The notes below the pieces were generated by a model, which worked only from the letters and a program-made list of their open reading frames with translations, was not told where the DNA came from and did no database searches. A program made the translations under genes and the position numbers. Shown piece by piece: positions 1 to 5,939 of a stretch of DNA of 8,564 nucleotides (position 1 is the first letter of the stretch; the number at the start of each line of letters is the position of its first letter). This DNA is from Candidatus Dadabacteria bacterium UBA1144 (GTDB taxonomy: Bacteria > Desulfobacterota_D > UBA1144): positions 1 through 8,564 of the forward strand of contig CAJIYY010000081.1 in NCBI GenBank assembly GCA_905181755.1, read 5' to 3'.

Positions 1-698
1 AATTTAACCTCATGTAAGCACTCAAAGTAAGCCATTTCTGGCGGATATCCTGCCTCAGTAAGGGTTTCAAAGCCCGCTAAAATTAAGCTTGAAACTCCTC
101 CACAGAGAACGGATTGTTCACCAAAAAGATCAGTTTCAGTTTCGTCTTTAAAAGTTGTCTCTATTATCCCAACCCTTGATGAGCCTATTCCTGCCGCATA
201 TGCAAGAGCAATATCTTTAGTATTAGCAGATGGGTCTTGATGGACTGCTATAAGTCCTGGCACTCCAGCACCTTCCTCATAAGTTCCTCTTACTGTATGC
301 CCAGGTGCTTTTGGTGCAACCATGAAAACATTAATACCTTCTTCAGGAACAATTTGATTGTAATGAATATTAAATCCATGTCCAAATGCAAGGTACTTAC
401 CAGGCACTATATTGTCTTTTATTGAATCCTCATATATTTTTTTTTGACTTGTGTCAGGAGCTAGAATCATTATAATATCTGACTTCTTGACTAGTTCATC
501 AACTTCCACAACATCTAGTTGAGCCGCTTTGGCTTTTTTCCAGCTTTCACCACTCTTTCTTAATCCAACGGAAACATTTATTCCAGAGTCCCTAAGATTA
601 AGAGCGTGCGCATGTCCTTGGCTTCCAAAGCCTATAATTCCAACATGTAAATTTTTAATTAAATTTAAATCACAATCTTTATCATAAAATACCTTCAT
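1..698 (-). CDS. ilvC: Ketol-acid reductoisomerase (class I), 5' part
   Basis: Second common step of valine, leucine and isoleucine synthesis in the cytosol: NADPH- and Mg-dependent isomerisation and reduction of acetolactate or acetohydroxybutyrate. The first 232 residues are visible; the rest lies beyond the left edge, and no in-frame stop occurs. My translation shows the Rossmann motif GFGSQGHAHALNLRDSG at about 23-39 and GLRKSGESW after beta-2, whose Arg and Ser suit NADPH. H107 lies in GHGFNIH, and D190 and E194, the family's Mg ligands, lie in DETETDLFGEQ. The numbering matches typical class I short-form enzymes. The ATG at 698 follows GGAG with a 7-nt spacer, and only 12 nt separate it from the ilvN stop, so it is probably cotranscribed with ilvN. 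Nothing in the visible part is abnormal, unlike the IlvB encoded upstream. Confidence 0.96.
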   Translation of the reverse strand, partial: MKVFYDKDCDLNLIKNLHVGIIGFGSQGHAHALNLRDSGINVSVGLRKSGESWKKAKAAQLDVVEVDELVKKSDIIMILAPDTSQKKIYEDSIKDNIVPGKYLAFGHGFNIHYNQIVPEEGINVFMVAPKAPGHTVRGTYEEGAGVPGLIAVHQDPSANTKDIALAYAAGIGSSRVGIIETTFKDETETDLFGEQSVLCGGVSSLILAGFETLTEAGYPPEMAYFECLHEVK

Positions 699-710
699 AT
701 TAATTCTCCA

Positions 711-1193
711 TTACTTCTTTTTTTCTCTTGCTATAGAAACGAGTCCTGTTCTAGTTACCTCTTTAAGACCTAATGGTCTTAAAATCTCTACGAATGCTTC
801 TAGCTTATCTTTTGTACCTGTAAGCTCCAAAGCATAAGATTTAGGGCCTACATCTATTACATTAGACCTAAATATATCTGCGACCCTTAAGACTTCAGAC
901 CTACTAGTTTTTGTAGGAACAACTCTGGCAATTAAGAGCTCTCTCTGAATACTTTCTGATTCGGTCAAATCTACTACTTTTATAACATTTATCATGTTTT
1001 CGAATCTTTTAATAATCTGATCAATAATCCAGTCTTCTCCAGAAGTAACCAAAGTTAATCTAGAATATGAAGGCTTCTCTGTTTCTGCAACACATAGACT
1101 TTCAATATTGAAGCCCCTTGCTGTAAATAATCCAGACACACGAGCTAGGACACCCGGTTCATTGTCTACTAAAATTGATATAATATGGCGCAA
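711..1193 (-). CDS. ilvN: Acetolactate synthase small (regulatory) subunit
   Basis: Regulatory subunit that binds the acetolactate synthase large subunit, stimulates it and confers valine feedback inhibition. The product is 160 residues, typical for the short IlvN/IlvH form. An N-terminal ACT domain spans about residues 3-76, with DNEPGVLARVSGLF followed by RGFNIESL, the usual valine-site loop and helix. A second ACT-like domain spans about 80-156, with ADIFRSNVIDV and ELTGT followed by RPLGLKEVTRTG. The start is a TTG at 1193, supported by a strong AAAGGAG exactly 7 nt upstream. The nearby ATG at 1200 is in another frame. It lies 64 nt after ilvB and 12 nt before ilvC, the classic ilvBNC order. 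Its sequence is conventional, so a normal regulatory subunit is paired here with an aberrant large subunit. Confidence 0.96.
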   Translation of the reverse strand: MRHIISILVDNEPGVLARVSGLFTARGFNIESLCVAETEKPSYSRLTLVTSGEDWIIDQIIKRFENMINVIKVVDLTESESIQRELLIARVVPTKTSRSEVLRVADIFRSNVIDVGPKSYALELTGTKDKLEAFVEILRPLGLKEVTRTGLVSIAREKKK

Positions 1194-1200
1194 AGCACAT

Positions 1201-1207
1201 CTCCTTT
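1201..1207 (-). promoter_or_regulatory. Shine-Dalgarno of ilvN deciding a TTG start
   Basis: Read on the minus strand, AAAGGAG ends 7 nt before the TTG at 1193. The same 7-nt spacing occurs for ilvC and recA in this window, which supports the TTG. The motif overlaps a perfect 12-bp palindrome, TCCTTTAAAGGA, at 1202-1213. Confidence 0.8.
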
Positions 1208-1221
1208 AAAGGAATCTATAA

Positions 1222-1239
1222 TAAACTAATTTTAAACTA
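1222..1239. repeat. Tandem TAAACTA repeat, 11-bp period
   Basis: Two copies of TAAACTA (1222-1228 and 1233-1239) lie one helical turn apart in the 64-nt gap between ilvB and ilvN. They are visible directly in the sequence. The spacing would suit a dimeric regulator, but the gap is very AT-rich and chance is a fair explanation. Confidence 0.3.
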
Positions 1240-1257
1240 TTTCTATATTTTTAGTAA

Positions 1258-2808
1258 CTAGATTCTTACTTCAATCAGGACTAGACCTTTAACGTGTAAA
1301 GTTTTCTTAAGATTTTTCTCTATTTTAGAGTCAAAATTAAACTGATATCCCTTTGCTCCAAATGATTCAGCAAGTGATTTATAATCAGGACCTTTATATT
1401 TCATAGATTTATTTGAATACTTATCATTTAAAACAATAATTGTTAAATCTAATTTTTGTTCTAAAGCAACAATCATTTCTTGCATATTGAACTGGAAATT
1501 GGTTCCAGTAGAGATACTAACAACTTTTGACTTGGGTCTAGAAAATTTTGCTCCAATTGCAGCTGGGAAACCATAACCAGGGGTGCCATTGCCACCAGAG
1601 AGAATATTATTTCTATAGTCACTAAACTTGTAAAATCTTTGAAGATTGACATCTTTATAACTAAAATCTGAACAAATAACTGTACTTTTACCAAGGAGAT
1701 TGGAAAGGATTCTAAAGATACTTGCTTTACTATCTTTAGACACTTCTTGAACCTCAGCTTCATTGTTTTTTATTCTTAATTGACTTAGATACTTGTTGTT
1801 CCATTCAGTCTTATAACTTCCTATATCTTTAGATAAATACTCAATAAATGATATTGAGCTACAGTTAATGTTAAGATTTTTCTTCAGCAAAGGATCAAGC
1901 TGAGTGCTATCTATGTCCACTATGGTCATTTCTTTTTTTATCAAAGAGCTTTTAGGTAAAATCTTCCTTATGTCACAACCAACAGAAATTATATGATCAG
2001 AGTCCTCAATTAATCTGCTTGAAGCATAAGAACCAGCTGCTCCAATCATTCCAAATGAAACTTTACTATCTACTACTCCCAATGAAAGCAATGAAGTAAG
2101 TGCTGGAATATTAAAATTCTTTAAAATTTTAACGATATTCTTTAGATTTTCCTGATAGCAGGCTCCTCGTCCAAAAACAAGTACCGGTTTCTTTGACCTA
2201 AGAAGCTTACTCTTAAAAGAATTCAAGACCTTCTTTGAAATTTTTGGCTCTTCAATATAATTTGGCAAACTAATCTTCTTTGGAAGATTAAATTCACTCT
2301 CTCCCAGCAAGACATCCTTCGGCATATCAACCAAGACTGGTCCTTTTCTTCCGGTATTAGAAATATGTAAAGCTTCGGCTATTGCCCTAGGCAAATCTTT
2401 TGTTTTTCTAACTAAAGTGTTGTGCTTAGTGCAAGACCTAGTAATTCCTATGTGATCTGCCTCCTGAAAAGCATCACTCCCCAAAAAAGGTGTGGGAACC
2501 TGACCAGTAAAAATTAGAACTGGGACTGAGTCCATGTATGCAGTAGAAATTCCTGTAACAGTATTAGTTGCTGCTGGACCTGAAGTACAAAGTATTATTC
2601 CTGGTAACCCACTTGCTCTAGAAAAACCATCAGCCATATGAGTTGCAGCTTGTTCATGACGAGTTAGAATATGATTAATTTTGCTCGCATATGATGGCAT
2701 TACATCATAAATCTTGAGAACATAGCCTCCGGGTAATCCAAAAATTGTTTTAATCCCTAGACCATGAAGAGATTCGAAGAAAAGTTCTGCACCTAAAAAT
2801 TTTTTCAT
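1258..2808 (-). CDS. ilvB: Acetolactate synthase large subunit homologue, ThDP/Mg motif degenerate
   Basis: By homology and position this is the catalytic subunit that would condense two pyruvates (or pyruvate and 2-oxobutyrate) using thiamine diphosphate, Mg and FAD. The N-terminal pyrimidine-binding domain is recognisable: FGLPGGYVLKIYD at 23-35, RHEQAATHMADGFSRASG with catalytic E52, then CTSGPAATNTVTGISTAYMDS and GRKGPVLVDMPKDV. A FAD-like middle domain and a C-terminal domain with SGGNGTPGYGFPAAIGA follow. Key parts are altered. The GDG motif is TGT (434-436), NN is ND (461-462), GTMG is GTPG, HQMW and FDDR are absent, the segment holding RQWQ is deleted, and the protein stops at IEVRI without the usual C-terminal lid. 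It has 516 residues against about 550-575. The frame is intact, so it is not an obvious pseudogene. The ATG at 2808 has no good ribosome binding site. Membership of the IlvB family is secure; acetolactate synthase activity is doubtful. Confidence 0.85.
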   Translation of the reverse strand: MKKFLGAELFFESLHGLGIKTIFGLPGGYVLKIYDVMPSYASKINHILTRHEQAATHMADGFSRASGLPGIILCTSGPAATNTVTGISTAYMDSVPVLIFTGQVPTPFLGSDAFQEADHIGITRSCTKHNTLVRKTKDLPRAIAEALHISNTGRKGPVLVDMPKDVLLGESEFNLPKKISLPNYIEEPKISKKVLNSFKSKLLRSKKPVLVFGRGACYQENLKNIVKILKNFNIPALTSLLSLGVVDSKVSFGMIGAAGSYASSRLIEDSDHIISVGCDIRKILPKSSLIKKEMTIVDIDSTQLDPLLKKNLNINCSSISFIEYLSKDIGSYKTEWNNKYLSQLRIKNNEAEVQEVSKDSKASIFRILSNLLGKSTVICSDFSYKDVNLQRFYKFSDYRNNILSGGNGTPGYGFPAAIGAKFSRPKSKVVSISTGTNFQFNMQEMIVALEQKLDLTIIVLNDKYSNKSMKYKGPDYKSLAESFGAKGYQFNFDSKIEKNLKKTLHVKGLVLIEVRI

Positions 2809-2815
2809 TCCGATT

Positions 2816-2821
2816 ATTATA
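2816..2821 (-). promoter_or_regulatory. Possible -10 box for a leaderless ilvB transcript
   Basis: A perfect TATAAT on the minus strand ends 7 nt before the ilvB ATG, in the 28-nt gap after tsaB. ilvB has no convincing Shine-Dalgarno. A -10 box at this distance is the arrangement seen for leaderless mRNAs. The -35 candidate at 17-nt spacing (TTAGTT) is poor and the gap is almost all A/T, so this is weak evidence. Confidence 0.3.
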
Positions 2822-2836
2822 TATTAATTTATAATT

Positions 2837-3493
2837 TTAACTAACAAAAGAAAAACTATTAAATGGCATTAAAGGCTTAGAAAGAAGAATATGTTCAGGA
2901 TTAAAATTTAAGTCTACCCTTGAAAGGGATCCTGAATCAATTGCAAAATCAGCATCAACAGTCAAACCGTAGCTCTTTATAAAACATGTCGTGTCAATTT
3001 TTCCTGCTGCCGTACCTACAAGAAGGGTATTCTCAACATTAACAAGTCTTAGCTCATCCATGCTGGCCTTAAAATTTTGATCAACTAAGACAATCTTTTC
3101 TTTTATTCTTTTAAACTTTGCAAATGCAAATAGGCCATTCTTTAAATCAAAAAGAGTTAATAGGTTGTCAAAATTATAGTTTAGGCCAAAAGCATACAAC
3201 AAAAAAGAAGAAATACCGTAAGCAGGGATATTACCAAAAGAACTTAAAGCATTTGCAGTCGAAATTCCTACCCTTAGAGAAGAAAGATTGCCCGGCCCAA
3301 CATTAACCCTAACTTCTTCGATATCACGAAGAACAAAAGAGGTATTTTCAAAGAGCTTGTCAATCAATGGTGCCAAGAGTTCACAGTGATTAGGTCTTTC
3401 TGAATCAACATTCAAGATGCATTCAAGGTTGCTATCTAAAGCTAAAGAGACACTTGTTAAATTCCTAGATGTTTCAATATTTAACGTCAGCAT
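2837..3493 (-). CDS. tsaB: tRNA t6A biosynthesis protein TsaB
   Basis: TsaB is an inactive ASKHA-fold paralogue of TsaD. It forms a heterodimer with TsaD and, with TsaE, helps transfer the threonylcarbamoyl group to A37 of ANN-decoding tRNAs. At 218 residues it is close to the usual length of about 220-230. The N-terminal strand MLTLNIETSRNLTSVSLAL matches the family's DTST opening. H36 follows in NHCELLAPLID, and GPGNLSSLRVGISTANAL (66-83) corresponds to the GPGSFTGLRIG signature. The C-terminal half is weakly conserved, as is normal. The ATG at 3493 lies 7 nt after the recA stop with no clear ribosome binding site, so translation is probably coupled to recA. The recA-tsaB-ilvB neighbourhood is unusual, since tsaB more often sits with rimI, tsaD or tsaE. 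Confidence 0.88.
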   Translation of the reverse strand: MLTLNIETSRNLTSVSLALDSNLECILNVDSERPNHCELLAPLIDKLFENTSFVLRDIEEVRVNVGPGNLSSLRVGISTANALSSFGNIPAYGISSFLLYAFGLNYNFDNLLTLFDLKNGLFAFAKFKRIKEKIVLVDQNFKASMDELRLVNVENTLLVGTAAGKIDTTCFIKSYGLTVDADFAIDSGSLSRVDLNFNPEHILLSKPLMPFNSFSFVS

Positions 3494-3500
3494 AAGTTAA

Positions 3501-4532
3501 TTATTTCTGGCTTATTTTTTCTCTCACTTCTTTATCAAGCTTAAGACCTAAATCTGAATTAGACTCAAGGAACTTCTGTGCGTTGTCCTTGCCCTGTCCT
3601 ATTCTTTCTCCAGAATATGAAAACCAGGAGCCAGCCTTATCGACTAACCCAAATTCGACACCTAAATCAATGAGCTCACCAAATTTCGAGATACCTCTTC
3701 CAAAGATTATGTCCATTTCCGCTTCTCTAAAAGGAGGGGCAACTTTATTCTTTACAACTTTAACTCTAACTCTATTGCCAATAACACTTTCAGATGTTTT
3801 TAGTGAAGCAATCCTTCTAATATCTAACCTGACTGAACAATAAAATTTAAGAGCATTTCCACCTGAAGTTGTTTCTGGGCTCATATAAGAAGGAACTCCA
3901 ATTTTATGTCTTATTTGATTTATAAAAATTACGGTTGTTTTTGACTTAGAAACTGTTGCAGTAATTTTCCTTAAAGCTTGGGACATCAATCTAGCTTGAA
4001 GTCCAACATGTGTATCTCCCATTTCTCCATCTAATTCAGCCTTTGGTGTCAATGCCGCAACCGAATCAATTACAATCATGTCAACTGCAGAACTTCTTAT
4101 TAATTGGTCGACTATCTCCATAGCCTGCTCTCCATAGTCGGGCTGAGAAATTAATAGGTCCTCATTGACTATGCCTAAGCCTTTTGAGTAACTTGGATCA
4201 AAAGCATGTTCGGCATCTACGAAAGCAGTAATACCTCCATTTCTTTGAGTTTCAGCTATTGCATGCAGTGCTAATGTTGTTTTTCCTGAAGCCTCTGGCC
4301 CATATATTTCAATAACTCTTCCACGAGGAAATCCGCCTACCCCTAAAGCATGGTCCAAAGCAATTGAACCACTAGAAACAGATTCTACATTCTTAACACT
4401 TGCCTCATCATCAAGCCTCATAATTGAGCCTTTTCCAAATTGCTTTTCAATAGTAGAAATTGTAGCGTCTAAAGCCTTTTGCTTATTTTCTTGAAAATCT
4501 TTTGGTGTAATCTTTTGTTTATTTTCAGACAA
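3501..4532 (-). CDS. recA: Recombinase RecA
   Basis: ATP-dependent strand exchange protein that forms filaments on single-stranded DNA and triggers LexA self-cleavage in the SOS response. From the TTG at 4532 it has 343 residues. An upstream TTG at 4547 would overlap the ribosome binding site GAGGAG, which sits exactly 7 nt before 4532, so the downstream TTG is preferred. Walker A GPEASGKTT is at 78-86, catalytic E108 is in DAEHAF, and Walker B VDMIVID is at 150-156. Loop L1 (DGEMGDTHVGLQAR) is standard. L2 reads GVPSYMSPETTSGG where almost all RecA proteins have GVMFGNPETTTGG, one residue longer, with Y216 perhaps replacing the key Phe. KNKVAPPF and the SWFSY-GERIGQG region are standard. The C-terminus is short and not strongly acidic. 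It follows cinA, a common pairing, by 72 nt. Confidence 0.97.
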   Translation of the reverse strand: MSENKQKITPKDFQENKQKALDATISTIEKQFGKGSIMRLDDEASVKNVESVSSGSIALDHALGVGGFPRGRVIEIYGPEASGKTTLALHAIAETQRNGGITAFVDAEHAFDPSYSKGLGIVNEDLLISQPDYGEQAMEIVDQLIRSSAVDMIVIDSVAALTPKAELDGEMGDTHVGLQARLMSQALRKITATVSKSKTTVIFINQIRHKIGVPSYMSPETTSGGNALKFYCSVRLDIRRIASLKTSESVIGNRVRVKVVKNKVAPPFREAEMDIIFGRGISKFGELIDLGVEFGLVDKAGSWFSYSGERIGQGKDNAQKFLESNSDLGLKLDKEVREKISQK

Positions 4533-4539
4533 ATATTTT

Positions 4540-4545
4540 CTCCTC
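4540..4545 (-). promoter_or_regulatory. Shine-Dalgarno of recA deciding the TTG start
   Basis: GAGGAG on the minus strand ends 7 nt before the TTG at 4532. The longer reading frame starting at 4547 would place this motif inside the coding sequence and leave that start without a site of its own. Confidence 0.8.
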
Positions 4546-4549
4546 AAAA

Positions 4550-4565
4550 TAGCTAGAGAAAGCTA
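4550..4565. promoter_or_regulatory. Inverted repeat just upstream of the recA ribosome binding site
   Basis: TAGCT and AGCTA flank a 6-nt centre (TAGCT-N6-AGCTA), ending 4 nt before the recA Shine-Dalgarno. It could be an operator half-site pair, for example for a lineage-specific LexA, or a small 5-bp hairpin in the leader. It does not match the SOS box consensus of E. coli (CTG-N10-CAG), alphaproteobacteria (GTTC-N7-GTTC) or Bacillus. The function is inferred only. Confidence 0.3.
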
Positions 4566-4575
4566 ATTTATTTAT

Positions 4576-4581
4576 ATTATA
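4576..4581 (-). promoter_or_regulatory. Candidate -10 box for recA
   Basis: A perfect TATAAT on the minus strand lies in the 72-nt gap between cinA and recA, about 44 nt before the TTG. At 17-nt spacing the upstream hexamer is TAGGAA, a poor -35. In an AT-rich spacer such matches arise by chance. A separate recA promoter is plausible because recA is usually SOS-controlled. Confidence 0.3.
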
Positions 4582-4604
4582 CTTAACTTAAACTATTCTT
4601 CCTA

Positions 4605-5858
4605 TTACTTTGATTCAAATAAAATAATCTTCCTAATAATACTTAAACAGGAAAGGCAGACTCTTAATTTAAACATCTCTCTAGTGCCTGGAAAGTAATA
4701 CTTCTTTACAGTAGTCTTATCTTTGTAGGAAGTTCCTATAAAAACTGTTCCTGCTGGCTTATCCTTTGTACCGCCCTTTGGTCCCGCAATCCCTGAGACT
4801 GCTATTGCTATATCGGAACCTGAAATACTCTTAGAATTTAATGTCATCTCTTTGACACATTGTCTACTAACTGCTCCATATTTAATTAAGGTATCTTTTT
4901 TAATATCCAGAATATTCTCTTTAGCATTATTTCCATAAGTTACAAATCCATAATTAAAACATCTGGAAGAGCCTGGAGCATTAGTAATCATATTAGCAAG
5001 TAGGCCACCGGTGCAAGATTCTGCAGTAGAAACAAAAAGCTTCTTCTCCAACAACATGTTGACTACCGTAGTCGGCATATTAGTTTCATCAATTGAGTAT
5101 ATATATTCAGCTAGAATTTTTCTTATTCTTTCTTCAATAACTCTATTTTCTTTTTTTGCCAGAGATAAAGTACTTGAACGAGATATAATTCTTAAGTGTA
5201 TCTCAAAATTATAAGGCCTAAAGCCAATGTAAGTACTAGCCGAGTCTATCTTCTGAATCTTTTCAGCAACCTCAGACTCTGACAGGCCAAAAACTCTGAG
5301 AATCTTGGATGAAGTAAAGCTTTTAATCTTACTTTGTTCCTTTTTTAGATCCTTAAAGAAGCTATTCTTTGACATTGCTTTGAACTCTCTAGGTACACCA
5401 GGAAAAAAATAATATTTAGACTTATCTTCTAGAAAAGAGAATCCGGGGGCAGTTCCTTCAGAATTTCCGATTATAGATGCTTTCTGAGGGAAATAAGCCT
5501 GTTTTTTGTTTAATTTACTATATTTTCTTTTCCTATCTTTAAATATTTGCCTTATTTTATCCTCTTCTTTAGGGTTTAGGATTAATTTTCTATCAAAGAA
5601 CATAGAGGCAGCTTCCCTTGTTAAATCATCATGAGTAGGCCCTAGTCCACCCGTTACCAATATGAAGCCTGACCTATTGCTGGCAATTTTCAATGCAGCC
5701 ACTATATCATGAATAGAGTCTCCTACACATTGTTGATAATTTACTTTAAAGCCATGTCTAAAAACTTCTCCGGCCAACCAATAAAAATTAGAGTCTTGTG
5801 TTACCCCAGAAAGCAGCTCCTCGCCGGTAGTTATAATTTCTATAGATTTATTTTTCAT
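4605..5858 (-). CDS. cinA: CinA-family protein (COG1058 domain plus NMN deamidase domain)
   Basis: Two-domain cytosolic protein. In characterised members the C-terminal domain is nicotinamide mononucleotide deamidase, which recycles NMN to nicotinate mononucleotide, and the N-terminal domain is an ADP-ribose/CoA-type pyrophosphatase. At 417 residues it is full length (family about 410-430). The N-terminal molybdopterin-binding-like domain shows IEIITTGEELLSG at about 6-18, VTGGLGPTHDDLT at 68-80 and FFPGVPREFKAM at 151-162. The C-terminal domain shows AESCTGG at 279-285, SGIAGPKGG at 355-363 and KPAGTVFIG at 367-375. The ATG at 5858 opens the leftward block, 81 nt from the divergent reductase gene, and lacks a clear ribosome binding site. 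Pairing with recA is common across bacteria, historically in competence operons, but no competence gene is visible here. Confidence 0.95.
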   Translation of the reverse strand: MKNKSIEIITTGEELLSGVTQDSNFYWLAGEVFRHGFKVNYQQCVGDSIHDIVAALKIASNRSGFILVTGGLGPTHDDLTREAASMFFDRKLILNPKEEDKIRQIFKDRKRKYSKLNKKQAYFPQKASIIGNSEGTAPGFSFLEDKSKYYFFPGVPREFKAMSKNSFFKDLKKEQSKIKSFTSSKILRVFGLSESEVAEKIQKIDSASTYIGFRPYNFEIHLRIISRSSTLSLAKKENRVIEERIRKILAEYIYSIDETNMPTTVVNMLLEKKLFVSTAESCTGGLLANMITNAPGSSRCFNYGFVTYGNNAKENILDIKKDTLIKYGAVSRQCVKEMTLNSKSISGSDIAIAVSGIAGPKGGTKDKPAGTVFIGTSYKDKTTVKKYYFPGTREMFKLRVCLSCLSIIRKIILFESK

Positions 5859-5939
5859 ATAATATGCTAATGATACCTTGAATATAAAAATGTAGTACGT
5901 AAACTCTCTATAAAGAAAATAATTTTAATAGGAGTGGAT
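5859..5939. promoter_or_regulatory. Divergent intergenic spacer between cinA and the reductase gene
   Basis: This 81-nt AT-rich spacer must carry the start signals for both directions unless transcription enters from outside. Rightward, TTGAAT at 5878-5883 and TATAAA at 5909-5914 resemble promoter hexamers, but they are 25 nt apart, so they do not form a normal sigma-70 pair. Leftward I see only weak TAnnnT hexamers close to the cinA ATG. No terminator or strong operator palindrome is visible. Confidence 0.4.
5930..5934 (+). promoter_or_regulatory. Shine-Dalgarno of the reductase gene deciding the ATG at 5940
   Basis: AGGAG ends 5 nt before the ATG at 5940. The in-frame GTG at 5934 shares its first base with this motif and would have no ribosome binding site of its own, so the ATG is the better start. 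Confidence 0.8.

Noticed and set aside
237..425. A 62-codon plus-strand frame opposite ilvC
   Set aside because: The minus strand here encodes unmistakable ketol-acid reductoisomerase including H107, so this frame is a shadow.
1473..1763. A 96-codon minus-strand frame inside ilvB
   Set aside because: It overlaps ilvB in another frame, shows no family motif and no ribosome binding site, and the ilvB frame carries the conserved residues throughout. It also does not rescue the missing GDG motif.
1258..2808. ilvB as a recent frameshifted pseudogene
   Set aside because: The reading frame is continuous with family-like residues on both sides of every altered motif, and no neighbouring frame restores GDG, NN or the lid.
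5934..5939. GTG at 5934 as the start of the reductase gene
   Set aside because: It overlaps the AGGAG that serves the ATG at 5940 and has no ribosome binding site of its own.
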